Shown: positions 9,378 to 18,597 of the stretch, one piece after another
How the letters are laid out: every line of letters starts with the position of its first letter
Position numbering within the stretch: position 1 is the stretch's first letter
From: Peribacter sp043814035
GTDB taxonomy: Bacteria; Patescibacteriota; Gracilibacteria; Peribacterales; Peribacteraceae
Direction of reading: 5' to 3'
DNA: 64,000 nt
Assembly: GCA_043814035.1 (NCBI GenBank)
Contig: JBDRKJ010000003.1
Location: 30,797 to 94,796 of the forward strand
The notes under the pieces: model-generated
The model's database searches: none
What the model saw: the letters and a program-made list of their open reading frames with translations, nothing else
What the model was told of the DNA's origin: nothing
Program-made: the position numbers and the translations under genes

Positions 9378-10346
9378 ATGATCACCCCTGCAGCTCTCAA
9401 ACCCTTTTTACCTACTGCACTCGAGAAAACCGATTTCAAAGGACTCGGCGAAAAGTACGCCGGCAAAGTACGTGACGTCTACATTCAAAAAGGGAAGGGG
9501 CAGGCCATCCTCATCGCCACGGACCGCCAGTCCGCCTTTGATATCCAGTGGTGCTCCATCCCCCTCAAGGGTCAGGCATTGAATCAACTGAGCGCCTGGT
9601 GGTTCGAGCAGGTGAAGGATGTCATGCCCAACCACATCATCACTGTGCCGGATCCCAATGCCATGGTGGTGAAGGATTTAAAGATGTTGAAAGTGGAAAT
9701 CGTCGTGCGCGACTACCTCACGGGGTCGACCGGCACCTCCGCATGGGTGAACTACAACAACGGCGTGCGGGATTTCTGCGGCAATGCACTTCCGGAGGGC
9801 ATGGTGAAGAACCAGCGCTTCGCCACCCCCATCATCACGCCGACAACCAAGGGCGAAGAGGATGAATTGATTGACCCAAAGGGCATTGTGGAACACGGAT
9901 TCGCCACCGAGAAACAGTGGGCTGACATCTCTGACCGTGCACTCGCCCTCTTCAAGAAAGGACAGGAGATCGCCGCTCTGCGCGGACTCATCCTCGTCGA
10001 TACCAAATACGAAATGGGGTACGACGACGCAGGCACGCTCACGATCGCCGACGAAGTGCACACGCCCGATTCATCGCGCTACTGGGTCGCAGCCACGTAT
10101 GAAGAGCAGTTTGCCAAAGATGAAGAACCCGAAAGTCTGGACAAGGAATTCTTTCGCCTGTGGCTCCGCAGTCAGGGATTCGAATATGGAGGCAAGCACC
10201 CCGAGATCACCGACGACGTGCGTGTGATGCTCGCCAGCAAGTATCTGGATCTCTACGAGCGAATGACCGGTGAACCGTTTGTGATCCCCTCCGATGCTAA
10301 TGTAGTCGAGCGCATTGAGCGCAATCTTGCTCCTTTCCGTCTCTAG
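9378..10346 (+). CDS. purC: Phosphoribosylaminoimidazole-succinocarboxamide (SAICAR) synthase
   Basis: 322 residues; ligates aspartate to CAIR with ATP in de novo purine synthesis. Motifs visible: GLGEKYAGKVRDVY (ATP-binding Gly loop), LIATDRQSAFD, VVRDYLTGSTGTSAW, and the D-E pair in DTKYEMG and IADEVHTPDSSRYW. It is of the long type, nearer the yeast enzyme (about 306 aa) than the roughly 240-aa bacterial form. No other purine gene is in the window. CPR bacteria usually lack the complete pathway, so this may act on imported or exchanged intermediates (inference). It is tightly linked to the upstream GT2 gene and to dgkA. Confidence 0.95.
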   Translation: MITPAALKPFLPTALEKTDFKGLGEKYAGKVRDVYIQKGKGQAILIATDRQSAFDIQWCSIPLKGQALNQLSAWWFEQVKDVMPNHIITVPDPNAMVVKDLKMLKVEIVVRDYLTGSTGTSAWVNYNNGVRDFCGNALPEGMVKNQRFATPIITPTTKGEEDELIDPKGIVEHGFATEKQWADISDRALALFKKGQEIAALRGLILVDTKYEMGYDDAGTLTIADEVHTPDSSRYWVAATYEEQFAKDEEPESLDKEFFRLWLRSQGFEYGGKHPEITDDVRVMLASKYLDLYERMTGEPFVIPSDANVVERIERNLAPFRL

Positions 10347-10350
10347 ACCC

Positions 10351-10713
10351 ATGGTGCGCATCTTCGCCAAGAGCGCGGCAAACGCCCTGCGAGGGATCGC
10401 CTTCGTCTGGCAGCGGGAACGCAATTTCCGCATCGAGGCGGGTATTGGTGCACTCGCAGTGCTTCTGGTTATCCTTCTGGGATTCACCTACACCGAAGTG
10501 ATCTCGATTCTCGTTGCGGTGTCAGTCGTACTGGGAGCAGAACTCTTCAACAGCATCATTGAAGAAATCCTCGATGTGGTGGAACCGCACTATTCGGTGC
10601 ACGTGGGGAGGCTCAAGGATGTCACTGCAGGCGTCGTGTTGTTGCTCTCGCTCTTCGCCATCGTGATTGGCATCCTCACCGTCATCCATCACTACACATT
10701 TGTATTACTGTAA
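10351..10713 (+). CDS. dgkA: Diacylglycerol/undecaprenol kinase (DgkA family)
   Basis: 120 residues, ATG at 10351, 4 nt after the purC stop. Three membrane helices and the family signature ELFNSIIEEILDVV (catalytic Glu plus Asn, consensus ExxNxxIExxxD) are seen, with KSAANALRGIAFVWQRERNF at the N-terminus. Gram-positive-type members phosphorylate undecaprenol and the Gram-negative type diacylglycerol. With polyprenyl-phosphate glycosyltransferases nearby, recycling of undecaprenol to undecaprenyl phosphate is a reasonable inference. It ends exactly where the convergent minus-strand gene ends (10713/10714). Confidence 0.9.
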   Translation: MVRIFAKSAANALRGIAFVWQRERNFRIEAGIGALAVLLVILLGFTYTEVISILVAVSVVLGAELFNSIIEEILDVVEPHYSVHVGRLKDVTAGVVLLLSLFAIVIGILTVIHHYTFVLL

Positions 10714-11973
10714 TCAGGTGAAGACCCACAAGCAGAGCACCATATTGAATGCAACCTGCGCCATTTCGAGTCTCCACGAGAGCGGACGACGAAAGAGTAG
10801 AAAGAGTACAAGCGGCACGATGGCGTACCGTATTTCGATGAGCCAGCTCCCACCTAGATAGAGGAACGCGAGTGGATAGAGCAAAAGAAACACCCTTCGC
10901 TCAAGCGGAGTAACGAGCATCGTCAACACGCCTAGTGCACCCGTGCACCAGAAAAGAAACCCCTGCGTTCCTCCCGCTGCTGCTGCCATAAGGATGGTAT
11001 CGCGCAGGCGACCGGTTTCACTATTGGCAGGATGATCAACGTGAAACCCGGAGGAGAAGAGGATGAAGAGTGCGACAAGCATCACGAGCACCCACGGACG
11101 TTTCAGCAGGAGCCACAGAGAACGTGCACGCACCCCAACGAGCGGTATGAAGACCACTGTGAAAAGGGAGAGCGCAAAGAAAACATTGCCGAGCGAGAAC
11201 GAGGGAAACGGGTGTGCAGCAGCCAGATCGGGATTGAGCGAAGCACGACCGGTGATGGCGACGAACAGTACGAAGAGAGCGAGCGGCACAAGAAAGGGCC
11301 ATCCCACACGCAGGAGGGATCCAAGTGCCGCAGGCTGGGCGAAGCGCCGCAGAACCGTACGAAGCCACCGCAGAGGCGCCATGGATGCAATGCGCCATGC
11401 CGGTTCATCCTGAAGCGCAAGAACGAGCAGTAGAGGACCCCATAGCACGTTGTTCTGGCGTACGAGTACTGTGAACGTAAAGAGGATGCCCGAGAGCAGC
11501 ACGCGCCGTCGTAGCACTGCGGCCAGTGCAAAGAGGACGAGCGCAAGAGAGAGCGTGTCAGTGTAGATGAGAGGAAAAAAGGGCAGAAGGATCGGTAGTG
11601 TGGCGACCTCGATTGTACGCAACAGTGCAGATGGCCGATGGAGGGAACGCGCCACGAGAAAAGCGCCCACGCAAGCCGCAAGACTAAAGAGGAGAGAGAC
11701 GAAGCGCGCAGCCAGAATCGAGCTCTGCCCACTGAGCTTCAGCAATCCCGCGAGCAAGAGATGGTACCCCGGCAGCATCACACCCCAGTCACGAAGTTCG
11801 ATGGTCCCCGCCAGTAACTTCTCGATGCGCTGAAAATGAAAGACCTCGTCGTAGAGCAGAGGCGAATCCTTGAGCGTGAAGTACACCAGCGCGATGACGA
11901 TTGCCGTCAGGATTACGAGTCCCCTCTCGATGATCTTGCGCGAGCCGAGGGAGGGAGTGCTGTCATGCGTCAT
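10714..11973 (-). CDS. GT-C membrane glycosyltransferase resembling ALG10/DIE2
   Basis: 419 residues, about ten membrane helices. The first loop reads PLLYDEVFHFQRIEKLL followed by WGVMLPGYHLLLAGLL, and the fourth or fifth helix region has FTVLVRQNNVLWGPLLLVL. The DE.FH...Q, PG.Y and R(Q)NN.(L)W arrangement parallels eukaryotic ALG10 alpha-1,2-glucosyltransferases (DIE2_ALG10), which use Dol-P-Glc. This is motif-level similarity read by eye. The safer statement is a GT-C enzyme using a polyprenyl-P-sugar. It lies convergent to dgkA and 6 bp downstream of the DUF192 lipoprotein. Confidence 0.7.
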   Translation of the reverse strand: MTHDSTPSLGSRKIIERGLVILTAIVIALVYFTLKDSPLLYDEVFHFQRIEKLLAGTIELRDWGVMLPGYHLLLAGLLKLSGQSSILAARFVSLLFSLAACVGAFLVARSLHRPSALLRTIEVATLPILLPFFPLIYTDTLSLALVLFALAAVLRRRVLLSGILFTFTVLVRQNNVLWGPLLLVLALQDEPAWRIASMAPLRWLRTVLRRFAQPAALGSLLRVGWPFLVPLALFVLFVAITGRASLNPDLAAAHPFPSFSLGNVFFALSLFTVVFIPLVGVRARSLWLLLKRPWVLVMLVALFILFSSGFHVDHPANSETGRLRDTILMAAAAGGTQGFLFWCTGALGVLTMLVTPLERRVFLLLYPLAFLYLGGSWLIEIRYAIVPLVLFLLFRRPLSWRLEMAQVAFNMVLCLWVFT

Positions 11974-11979
11974 ACGCTG

Positions 11980-12468
11980 CTACAGAGAGGCCCACGGACC
12001 GAGAATGAGCCGCCAATCCTCCTCGACACTTGCCGCCGCGAGGTAGCCCTTGGGCACTTCGAGTGCAAATTGTGCGGGGCCCTGAGAGAACGTAGAGGGG
12101 CAGAGGGCATCATCCGCAGTCACGCACGGCTCCATCGAGGCCATCGAAACAACCAGTCCCTCTGCATCGAAGAAGATGATGTCGAGCGGAAGCAGCGTGT
12201 CTTTCATCCAGAATGACCTCTCGGCACTATCAGGGAAGATGAAGAGCATCCCTGCACCGTACGCCAGCGCTGTGCGATTCATGAGGCCCTGTTGTTGTTC
12301 ATCAACCGTGCGCGCCAGCTCCACCGAGAGCGTAACAGTATGTCCATCGGGGGCAGCCAGTTGAATTGGTGTGGTATCGCCTTGAGTAGATTCAGGGGCC
12401 GATACTGGTCCACAGCCAGCCAGGAGCAGGACGACGGAGAAGCCGATGAGCATGCGAGGATACGTCAT
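11980..12468 (-). CDS. DUF192 family lipoprotein
   Basis: 162 residues. The N-terminus is a lipoprotein signal with lipobox LLAGC (Cys19). The rest is a DUF192 domain: SVELARTVDEQQQGLMNR, GMLFIFP, RSFWMKDTLLPLDIIFFD, then a C-terminal FALEVPKGY. DUF192 proteins are small beta-rich periplasmic or surface proteins of unknown function. The start overlaps the stop of rpe by 4 nt (ATGA), so it is probably translationally coupled to rpe. Confidence 0.9.
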   Translation of the reverse strand: MTYPRMLIGFSVVLLLAGCGPVSAPESTQGDTTPIQLAAPDGHTVTLSVELARTVDEQQQGLMNRTALAYGAGMLFIFPDSAERSFWMKDTLLPLDIIFFDAEGLVVSMASMEPCVTADDALCPSTFSQGPAQFALEVPKGYLAAASVEEDWRLILGPWASL

Positions 12469-13112
12469 AGAGAAGAGCGAAGAGAAGCAATGGCCGAAGC
12501 CCGATCGGGAGCACTAAAGATATAGCTGCCCGCCACCAAATTATTGGCACCAGCGCGGATACAGAGCGGCGCAGTGGCCGCATCGATACCCCCGTCCATC
12601 TGAATGATGAGTTGCGGATACTGCTTTCGCGCCTCTGCAACTTTCGTGAGGACAGACGGAATGAAGGCCTGCCCACCGAATCCGGGATTCACCGACATAA
12701 CGAGTAGCAGATCCACTTCGCCCAGCACGTCGTCGATGGCCTGCAGGGGCGTGGGAGGATTGATGGCGATTCCCACTGTCGCCCCTCCGGCGCGAATGGC
12801 TTGTATCAGGGCTCTACGCGATGCCGTATCTTCTACCGCTTCGGCATGGAATGTGATGTTCTGCGGATGCAAAGGAAGGAACTCCTGCACATACTGTGTG
12901 GGATCCTGCACCATGAGGTGCACATCGAGCGGCAGCGACGTTTCGATGGTACGCACCACTTCGATAGGGAACGCTGTGTTGGGAACGAAGCGACCATCCA
13001 TCACGTCGATCTGCAACCAATCAGCGTAGGGCTCAATGCTCTCGACCTCTTTCTGTAAATGCTCGAGATCCGCCGATAGAATGGAGGGAGCGATGAGAAC
13101 AGGTGGCGCCAT
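12465..13112 (-). CDS. rpe: Ribulose-phosphate 3-epimerase
   Basis: 215 residues, interconverting ribulose-5-P and xylulose-5-P in the pentose phosphate pathway. The TIM-barrel motifs are complete: APSILSADLEHL, LQIDVMDGRFVPN (metal-binding Asp), VHLMVQDP (His), MSVNPGFGGQ and QMDGGIDAATA (catalytic Asp), with AGSYIF at the phosphate site. The ATG at 13112 (MAPPVLIAPS) gives the family's normal length; upstream codons add an unrelated extension. It sits in a sugar-phosphate isomerase group with rpiB and tpiA. Confidence 0.95.
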   Translation of the reverse strand: MAPPVLIAPSILSADLEHLQKEVESIEPYADWLQIDVMDGRFVPNTAFPIEVVRTIETSLPLDVHLMVQDPTQYVQEFLPLHPQNITFHAEAVEDTASRRALIQAIRAGGATVGIAINPPTPLQAIDDVLGEVDLLLVMSVNPGFGGQAFIPSVLTKVAEARKQYPQLIIQMDGGIDAATAPLCIRAGANNLVAGSYIFSAPDRASAIASLRSSL

Positions 13113-13158
13113 GCGGCTATCGTAGCAGCACAGAGCCTCCTTGAGGAGCAAAGCACTG

Positions 13159-14082
13159 CTAGAGAAATACGGCAGAGAGCGCCGGAATGAAGAAGAGCGC
13201 TAGACACGTACTCACCATGACTGCCACGGCCGCTTTCTCGGGATGTACCTTCAACACCGAAGAGTAGACCACAGTATTCACGGCGAGCGGTATCATCCCC
13301 ATGAGGAGCATGACTCCATGAACATCCTCGGAAAAAATCCGGAACACCTGTCGGTCGAGTGCGATGAGAAGAAGCATGAGCCCGGGCCAGATGATCGTTT
13401 TGGCCACAGTCGTGAATCCAAGGAGTCGCCCATCAATGGCGGATAACCGCTCCCCTGCCAGGCTTACGCCGATGAGCAACATTCCGAGAATACTGAAAGC
13501 GTAGCGTACATCCTGAAAGACCACCGCAATGATCGTGGGCACAGATACATGCCAGATATTGACGACAACCCCAAGTGCGAATGCATACAGAATAGGAATC
13601 GCTAGAGCTTTGCGTACACTTTCACGCACTGTGAAATTTCCACGTGCAAGGGTAAAAAATCCTATGGAACACTCATAGAAAAGGAACCCCAGAGAACAGA
13701 GAACAATAATGCCGAGTGAACGCGGACCGAAAAGTGCAAGCCCTGCCGGAATGCCGAAGTAGCCGCTGTTCCCATTGGCTGAGGCGAAGGCAGCTAGATT
13801 ACGCATGGTATCGCCCCGCTTCCAGATCAAACCACTCAGAAGATAAAAAAGTCCACAGAGCGCGCTGCAGATCACAAAGAAAAGAAATGGGAGTGCAAGC
13901 GTCCCACGGCTCAAGGGTGCAGTCCATCCGCCCTCAAAGACCACAATGGGTGAGAGGATATACAAGAGGAGCAGTGCCACCGGACGACGCTTGAGTTTTA
14001 AGAATACTCCAAGCAGGTATCCCACCACGATGAAGAGATACAGCGGAAGGAGTTTGCCGAAAAGGGCGAGGAACACCGTCAT
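13159..14082 (-). CDS. AEC (auxin efflux carrier) family transporter
   Basis: 307 residues, about ten membrane helices in two halves. Family features include the N-terminal PLYLFIVVGYLLG, the unwound helix region ASANGNSGYFGIPAGLALFG (Asn/Gly/Pro-rich crossover), and a second crossover MIPLAVNTVVYSS. Bacterial AEC proteins export or import small organic acids such as malate; the substrate is not predictable here. The gene lies between rpiB (3-nt gap) and rpe in the same direction. Confidence 0.85.
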   Translation of the reverse strand: MTVFLALFGKLLPLYLFIVVGYLLGVFLKLKRRPVALLLLYILSPIVVFEGGWTAPLSRGTLALPFLFFVICSALCGLFYLLSGLIWKRGDTMRNLAAFASANGNSGYFGIPAGLALFGPRSLGIIVLCSLGFLFYECSIGFFTLARGNFTVRESVRKALAIPILYAFALGVVVNIWHVSVPTIIAVVFQDVRYAFSILGMLLIGVSLAGERLSAIDGRLLGFTTVAKTIIWPGLMLLLIALDRQVFRIFSEDVHGVMLLMGMIPLAVNTVVYSSVLKVHPEKAAVAVMVSTCLALFFIPALSAVFL

Positions 14083-14085
14083 CCT

Positions 14086-14523
14086 TCACGACTCTAAATC
14101 CTTGATACGCTGCTCATGCCGACCGCCTTCAAAATCAGTAGCGAGAAAAAGATCCACGAAGCGCAGTGCATCTTTGGGTTTGGTGAGCCGGCCACCCAGA
14201 CTCATGACGTTGGCATTATTGTGTGCGCGGGCGAGCGTGGCTGATTCATCGCTATAGACCAGTGCCGCACGGATTCCGCGGACCTTATTGGCCGCCATAG
14301 CCTCACCGTTGCCGCTGCCACCGAAGATGATGGCGAATGTGTCCTGTTCCAAGGCTGCAGCGCACCCCTTACGCATGATTGCGGGATAGTCGACGGACTC
14401 CTCTGAGAAGGTTCCCACATCGATTGTGTCGATGCCCTGCGACTGTAGATGCGCCTTCACCGCTTCTTTTAACTGAAAACCGGCATGATCAGCAGCGAGA
14501 ACGATGCGCTTGGGTTTCTCCAT
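14086..14523 (-). CDS. rpiB: Ribose-5-phosphate isomerase B
   Basis: 145 residues, converting ribose-5-P and ribulose-5-P. The N-terminal IVLAADHAGFQLKE carries the D-H phosphate/sugar site, followed by VDYPAIM, the active-site loop FGGSGNGEAMAANK, and ARAHNNANVMSLGGR. The loop has no Cys where E. coli RpiB has its base. Instead it has the GGSGNGE form known from mycobacterial enzymes, where this Glu (Glu74 here) acts as the base. It is divergent from tpiA, with 58 bp between starts. Confidence 0.95.
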   Translation of the reverse strand: MEKPKRIVLAADHAGFQLKEAVKAHLQSQGIDTIDVGTFSEESVDYPAIMRKGCAAALEQDTFAIIFGGSGNGEAMAANKVRGIRAALVYSDESATLARAHNNANVMSLGGRLTKPKDALRFVDLFLATDFEGGRHEQRIKDLES

Positions 14524-14581
14524 ATGCCTCGATGGTACCGTGGCTTGCCTTCTTGAGAAAGCTGTCTGCTACACTTCTCTC

Positions 14582-15298
<717 letters not shown>

Positions 15299-15306
15299 TT
15301 CTCTGC

Positions 15307-16137
15307 TTAAGCGCTGGCCAGGATCGTCGTACCCAATCTCACCACGAAAATCGTGAGGAACGCGGTGGCGAGCATATTGACCATAGGCAGGATAATTCCG
15401 GTGGTTCCCGTGCCGAGTAGACCGATGACAAAACCAATCACCATGACAGCGACCATGGCACACAGGCAGGCAACGAACATGTTGCCGAAGATCTTGCCCC
15501 AGTATCCACGCGTCTTGGCGTAGCTGATGCTCGCGCTTTCAAACACGCCTTTATGATCACGCGCAAGGAGGAGCGGTGCACACACGAAACGTGGACCGAG
15601 GATGATGGCAATGATAATGCCAAGCACGGGAATCCAGACGAACGACCGGATCATCACCCACAGCGATAGGAGAAAGAGTGGAATGATGAGTTTCGGTGTG
15701 CGTGCGAGCGCCGCTTGGAACGTGAGCTTGTCATCGAGACTAATGAGGAGGAAGTACGCGGATGCAAGGAGCGAAATCACCCACATGATGAGCATTGAGG
15801 CCCCCATCATGGGCAGAAGCCCCTGGTACATCGAGGTCACCACTCCCGCCATTGCTTCACCTTCAGCTCCCCCCAATTTCTCCATCTGCTGGGCAAATTC
15901 ATTCATGGCAGTCTCATCACCAAGTTGGATGCGCTGCTGGAGATCTTCCATCTGCTGCGGATCGAACCCCATGTTCTCGAAGACGGAGCCGGCTTTCTGT
16001 GCAACACGTTGGCCGACGAACGACTGGCCAATGGCCATGATAAGCCCAAAGAGCACAGCGCCGACGAGAATCGGCATGAGTGCACGACGGAATGAACTCC
16101 ATGAATCTGAGAGCAATTTGCCGAGAGAAGCAGTCAT
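15307..16137 (-). CDS. Polytopic membrane protein of unknown function
   Basis: 276 residues, chosen from the ATG at 16137 (MTASLGKLLSDSW). About six membrane segments are visible: one near 18-38, two or three between 110 and 190, and two at 215-270. Between the first and second lies a soluble Gln/Glu/Met-rich region (about 45-105). A cytoplasmic loop with ASISYAKTRGYWGKIFG resembles the loops of YciC/GDPD-membrane-domain type proteins, but I cannot assign a family. It is convergent with tpiA (8 bp) and lies before dprA on the same strand. Confidence 0.7.
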   Translation of the reverse strand: MTASLGKLLSDSWSSFRRALMPILVGAVLFGLIMAIGQSFVGQRVAQKAGSVFENMGFDPQQMEDLQQRIQLGDETAMNEFAQQMEKLGGAEGEAMAGVVTSMYQGLLPMMGASMLIMWVISLLASAYFLLISLDDKLTFQAALARTPKLIIPLFLLSLWVMIRSFVWIPVLGIIIAIILGPRFVCAPLLLARDHKGVFESASISYAKTRGYWGKIFGNMFVACLCAMVAVMVIGFVIGLLGTGTTGIILPMVNMLATAFLTIFVVRLGTTILASA

Positions 16138-16198
16138 AATAGAAAGGGGAGAAAGGACGCAGTGAAGTGTACGCCAAGACAACCGCCATTGTCATCCC

Positions 16199-17293
16199 TT
16201 ACCGCCGCACCCAGTTTCCGTTGCCCGCCTGCTTCACGGCACCACCCAGCTCCATCATGGTGAGAGCGGAGGCGATGTGCGATGCTGTGAGACCTGAGCG
16301 CTCCACAAGAATATCCACCGTCTGGGGCATGGCTGTGAGCACTTTGAGGAGTGCTGCCTCGGCAGCATCGCGCGGATTATACGATGACCGTACCGCTTCG
16401 AGAGCGATCACGCCCAACTCCGAAAGAACATCGGCCGCAGAGCTCACCAATTTGGCGTGACCTCTGCTCAGAATCTTATGACATCCGATGAAATTGGGAT
16501 CGAAAATTTGGCCGGGTACGGCGAAGACCTCGCGGCCGTAATCCAGTGCCAGATCGGCCGTGATGAGCGCTCCGCTGCCATCACCCGCCTCTAAAACGAC
16601 CGTGCCGAGCGAGAGCCCGGCAATAATGCGATTACGCGCCGGGAATGTAAATTTTCCGGGTTTCGCATCGAGAGGAAATTCCGAGAGAATAAGCCCTCCA
16701 CCCGAAACGATCTCTTCGGCCAGCCGGGCATTTTCAGTCGGATAGATTTTCCCCAATCCATGACCCAGAACAGCGACTGTCCTGCCGCCTGCGGATAGTG
16801 TTTCTCGCGCGACGGTGGCATCGATACCCAACGCAAGGCCACTCACCGTCACCATGCCGGCACGTACGAATTCCGGCACAAAGCTCTCGGTGACGCGTCT
16901 GCCATAGTCACTCATCTCGCGCGTGCCCACGAGTGCGAGGCAGGGCTGCTCAAGAATTGCCAGATCACCCCGCCAGTAGAGGAAAACCGGAGCATCGGGA
17001 ACCTCTCGTAACTGCTGGGGAAATTCGGGATCATCGATGGTGACGAAAGAGAGCTCCCGCTTTTTGAGCTCCTGCTCGTACGATTGCGGATCGAACTCCT
17101 CGAGACGATTGAGTGTTGCATAGACTGTATCATTTCGGCATCCGAGCTCCTTGAGGAGGGGTTCGTTGATCTGTTCAAGTGCTTTCGTAAGATCGCCGTA
17201 AACGCGCAGGAGCGCTTCCAGGCGCTTTGCATTGAGAATATTGAGCCAGGACCAAGTGAGGGCGGTAGAGCGATCCATAGAGCGGTCAAGCAT
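16199..17293 (-). CDS. dprA: DNA processing protein DprA/Smf
   Basis: 364 residues. The start at 17293 is chosen because an AAGGAG Shine-Dalgarno lies 9 nt upstream. Domains: N-terminal helical region (about 1-90), Rossmann-like ssDNA-binding core (LALVGTREMSDYG, VSGLALGID, AVLGHGLGKIYP, SEFPLDAKPGKFTFPARNR, GSGALITADLALDYG, VPGQIFD), and a C-terminal winged helix (about 300-364, TVDILVERSGLTASHI). DprA protects incoming single-stranded DNA and loads RecA in natural transformation. With the type IV pilin gene at 28123 it supports a DNA-uptake capacity. Confidence 0.95.
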   Translation of the reverse strand: MLDRSMDRSTALTWSWLNILNAKRLEALLRVYGDLTKALEQINEPLLKELGCRNDTVYATLNRLEEFDPQSYEQELKKRELSFVTIDDPEFPQQLREVPDAPVFLYWRGDLAILEQPCLALVGTREMSDYGRRVTESFVPEFVRAGMVTVSGLALGIDATVARETLSAGGRTVAVLGHGLGKIYPTENARLAEEIVSGGGLILSEFPLDAKPGKFTFPARNRIIAGLSLGTVVLEAGDGSGALITADLALDYGREVFAVPGQIFDPNFIGCHKILSRGHAKLVSSAADVLSELGVIALEAVRSSYNPRDAAEAALLKVLTAMPQTVDILVERSGLTASHIASALTMMELGGAVKQAGNGNWVRR

Positions 17294-17377
17294 ACACAAG
17301 AGCTCCTTTAAGGAGAAGGATGGAGCTCTCTTATTGGAGCAGGTGAGGAAAAATCTTGAAGGTTAGGACTATCTGCC

Positions 17378-17470
17378 CGGCTTCGTCTGCGGACTACGCC
17401 GAGGCATCCGGCCTGATATTTTGAAAGATACGGCGAAATCTCGGCGTAGCCCCCGCAGGGGCGAAGCCGG
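17378..17470. repeat. Imperfect palindromic intergenic element
   Basis: Two arms, CCCGGCTTCGTCTGCGGA plus CTACGCCGAGG on the left and CTCGGCGTAGC plus GGGGCGAAGCCGG on the right, face each other around an AT-rich centre. It lies between dprA and the tRNA gene and has no coding content. GC-rich palindromes with CGAAG cores recur at other gene borders in this window (44.7, 46.7, 47.4, 61.3 and 62.2 kb). Confidence 0.6.
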
Positions 17471-17471
17471 A

Positions 17472-17547
17472 TGGAGCCGCCCATGGGATTCGAACCCACG
17501 ACCCTCGGTTTACGATACCGATGCTCTACCAACTGAGCTAGGGCGGC
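17472..17547 (-). tRNA. tRNA-Thr (anticodon CGT)
   Basis: 76 nt including an encoded CCA. All arms fold by eye: a 7-bp acceptor GCCGCCC/GGGCGGC, a 4-bp D stem GCTC/GAGC with AGTTGGTA loop, a 5-bp anticodon stem TCGGT/ACCGA with loop ATCGTAA (anticodon CGT, reading ACG), and a T arm GTGGG/CCCAT with TTCGAAT. The discriminator is T, followed by CCA. It is a stand-alone tRNA between dprA and an unknown gene. Confidence 0.96.
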
Positions 17548-17555
17548 GTGGCCTT

Positions 17556-17584
17556 ACTATAGGGTTGTAGGACACAAGATCCAA
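17556..17584 (-). promoter_or_regulatory. Putative sigma-70-type promoter for tRNA-Thr
   Basis: On the minus strand TTGGAT (17584-17579) and TATAGT (17561-17556) are separated by 17 nt. The -10 box ends 8 nt before the first tRNA base. The -10 matches five of six consensus bases and the -35 three. Confidence 0.45.
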
Positions 17585-17665
17585 GAAAAGCGCCCTCCCC
17601 TTTTCGAGCATAGAATGTCTGGTTTTCTTCACTTTGTACGTCTTCTCCTGGAGGGCAATCTTTGC

Positions 17666-17671
17666 TATAAT
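17666..17671 (+). promoter_or_regulatory. Putative extended -10 promoter before the 17695 gene
   Basis: TATAAT preceded by TGC (TGn extended -10) ends 23 nt before the ATG at 17695. No good -35 is present at the usual distance. Confidence 0.45.
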
Positions 17672-17694
17672 GATGAGATTTCTCACAAACACAC

Positions 17695-18051
17695 ATGACT
17701 CTCGACGCCTGCATCGCTCATGCGATCCATTCGGACCTCGACATCATCGAAGCCCTACCCGAAGTGCAGGAGCTCGCTGTAGAAGAGTTAGAACCCTACA
17801 TTGAACGCTATGTCGTAGAAGTGCAGAATTCGCTGAGAGAAGTGATTCAGGAGCATGGAGATCCCTACCTGCGCTGCAAGGATGCCGCGGGCCTGTGCGC
17901 CACCTGCCTTGAGGCCGGAGTGATGCTCCCGCCGGCGATGCTCCTCAAAATGTGTCAGACCATCATGCAACTCATGAGTCTCGATGCCCGCTTCATTCTG
18001 GATACGGAAGACGGCAAGAGCCTGTACTACGTCAAGCTGGGAGTCGCGTGA
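17695..18051 (+). CDS. Small acidic protein of unknown function
   Basis: 118 residues, mostly helical by composition, acidic, with Cys residues in RCKDAAGLCATCLEAG (CxxC) and Cys near residue 87. No family was recognised. A near-perfect -10 box lies just upstream, and the coding frame has normal codon use for the window. The end at 18051 is followed by AGCT-rich repeats. It stands alone on the plus strand between a tRNA and the ribosomal cluster. Confidence 0.6.
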   Translation: MTLDACIAHAIHSDLDIIEALPEVQELAVEELEPYIERYVVEVQNSLREVIQEHGDPYLRCKDAAGLCATCLEAGVMLPPAMLLKMCQTIMQLMSLDARFILDTEDGKSLYYVKLGVA

Positions 18052-18181
18052 TCAAGCTGGTAGCTGTGAGCTGGTAGCTTGTAGATTTCTTTTCGTGTGC
18101 CGATACAGTGAAAAGACCGCATCACACGTAAAACTCTCTCATCAAGTCTCCTAAAAGCTAACAGCTACAAGCTAACAGCTC
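18052..18181. repeat. AGCT-rich inverted repeat region
   Basis: The segment begins with several AGCTGG/TAGCTG/GAGCTG/TAGCTTG units and ends with AGCTAACAGCTACAAGCTAACAGCT. The two ends are complementary in many registers and could fold into one long hairpin between the convergent genes. It could serve as a bidirectional terminator, but lacks a clear T-run. Confidence 0.45.
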
Positions 18182-18183
18182 GT

Positions 18184-18594
18184 CTATCGTTTCTGCCATT
18201 GAGGAGCTCTGCGGGCTCTCTTTAAGCCCGGCTTCTTGCGCTCTTTGATGCGAGCGTCGCGACGCAGAAATCCGGCGCGCTTGAGATCTGATCGCAATTC
18301 AGGACTGAGGAGAAGCAGGGCCCGGCTCAAGCCGTGCCGTACGGCATCCGACTGCGCGGCCTTGCCTCCGCCACCCGTGATCACCTCGACATCAACGCGT
18401 CCTTTCAAATTCGCGAGCTTTACCGGAGAGAGGGCATTCTCGACGAGGAATGTCGTGCAAAAGTACTCCTTGATCTTCATGCCGTTCACCACGGCATCAC
18501 CGGATCCCCCCTCGTAGAGCTTCACGCGGGCAATGGCCGTCTTGCGCTTGCCGAGGCCACTGAAGTACTGCCGTTTTTTATCAGAGGGCGGCAT
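18184..18594 (-). CDS. rpsI: 30S ribosomal protein S9
   Basis: 136 residues. It contains the S9 signatures GLGKRKTAIARVKLYEG, VDVEVITGGGGKAAQSDAVRHG and the C-terminal basic tail KKPGLKRARRAPQWQKR, whose last residues reach the P-site tRNA in the 30S subunit. It is the last gene of the minus-strand alpha-operon-like run, 3 bp after rplM. The rpsI-rplM pair has been appended to the rpoA-rplQ end, an arrangement also known in other bacteria. Confidence 0.97.
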   Translation of the reverse strand: MPPSDKKRQYFSGLGKRKTAIARVKLYEGGSGDAVVNGMKIKEYFCTTFLVENALSPVKLANLKGRVDVEVITGGGGKAAQSDAVRHGLSRALLLLSPELRSDLKRAGFLRRDARIKERKKPGLKRARRAPQWQKR

Positions 18595-18597
18595 AGA

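Noticed and set aside
17378..18181. CRISPR-like spacing of repeats around 17.4 and 18.1 kb
   Set aside because: The repeats are palindromic and AGCT-rich with no regular spacers, and no cas genes are present anywhere in the window.
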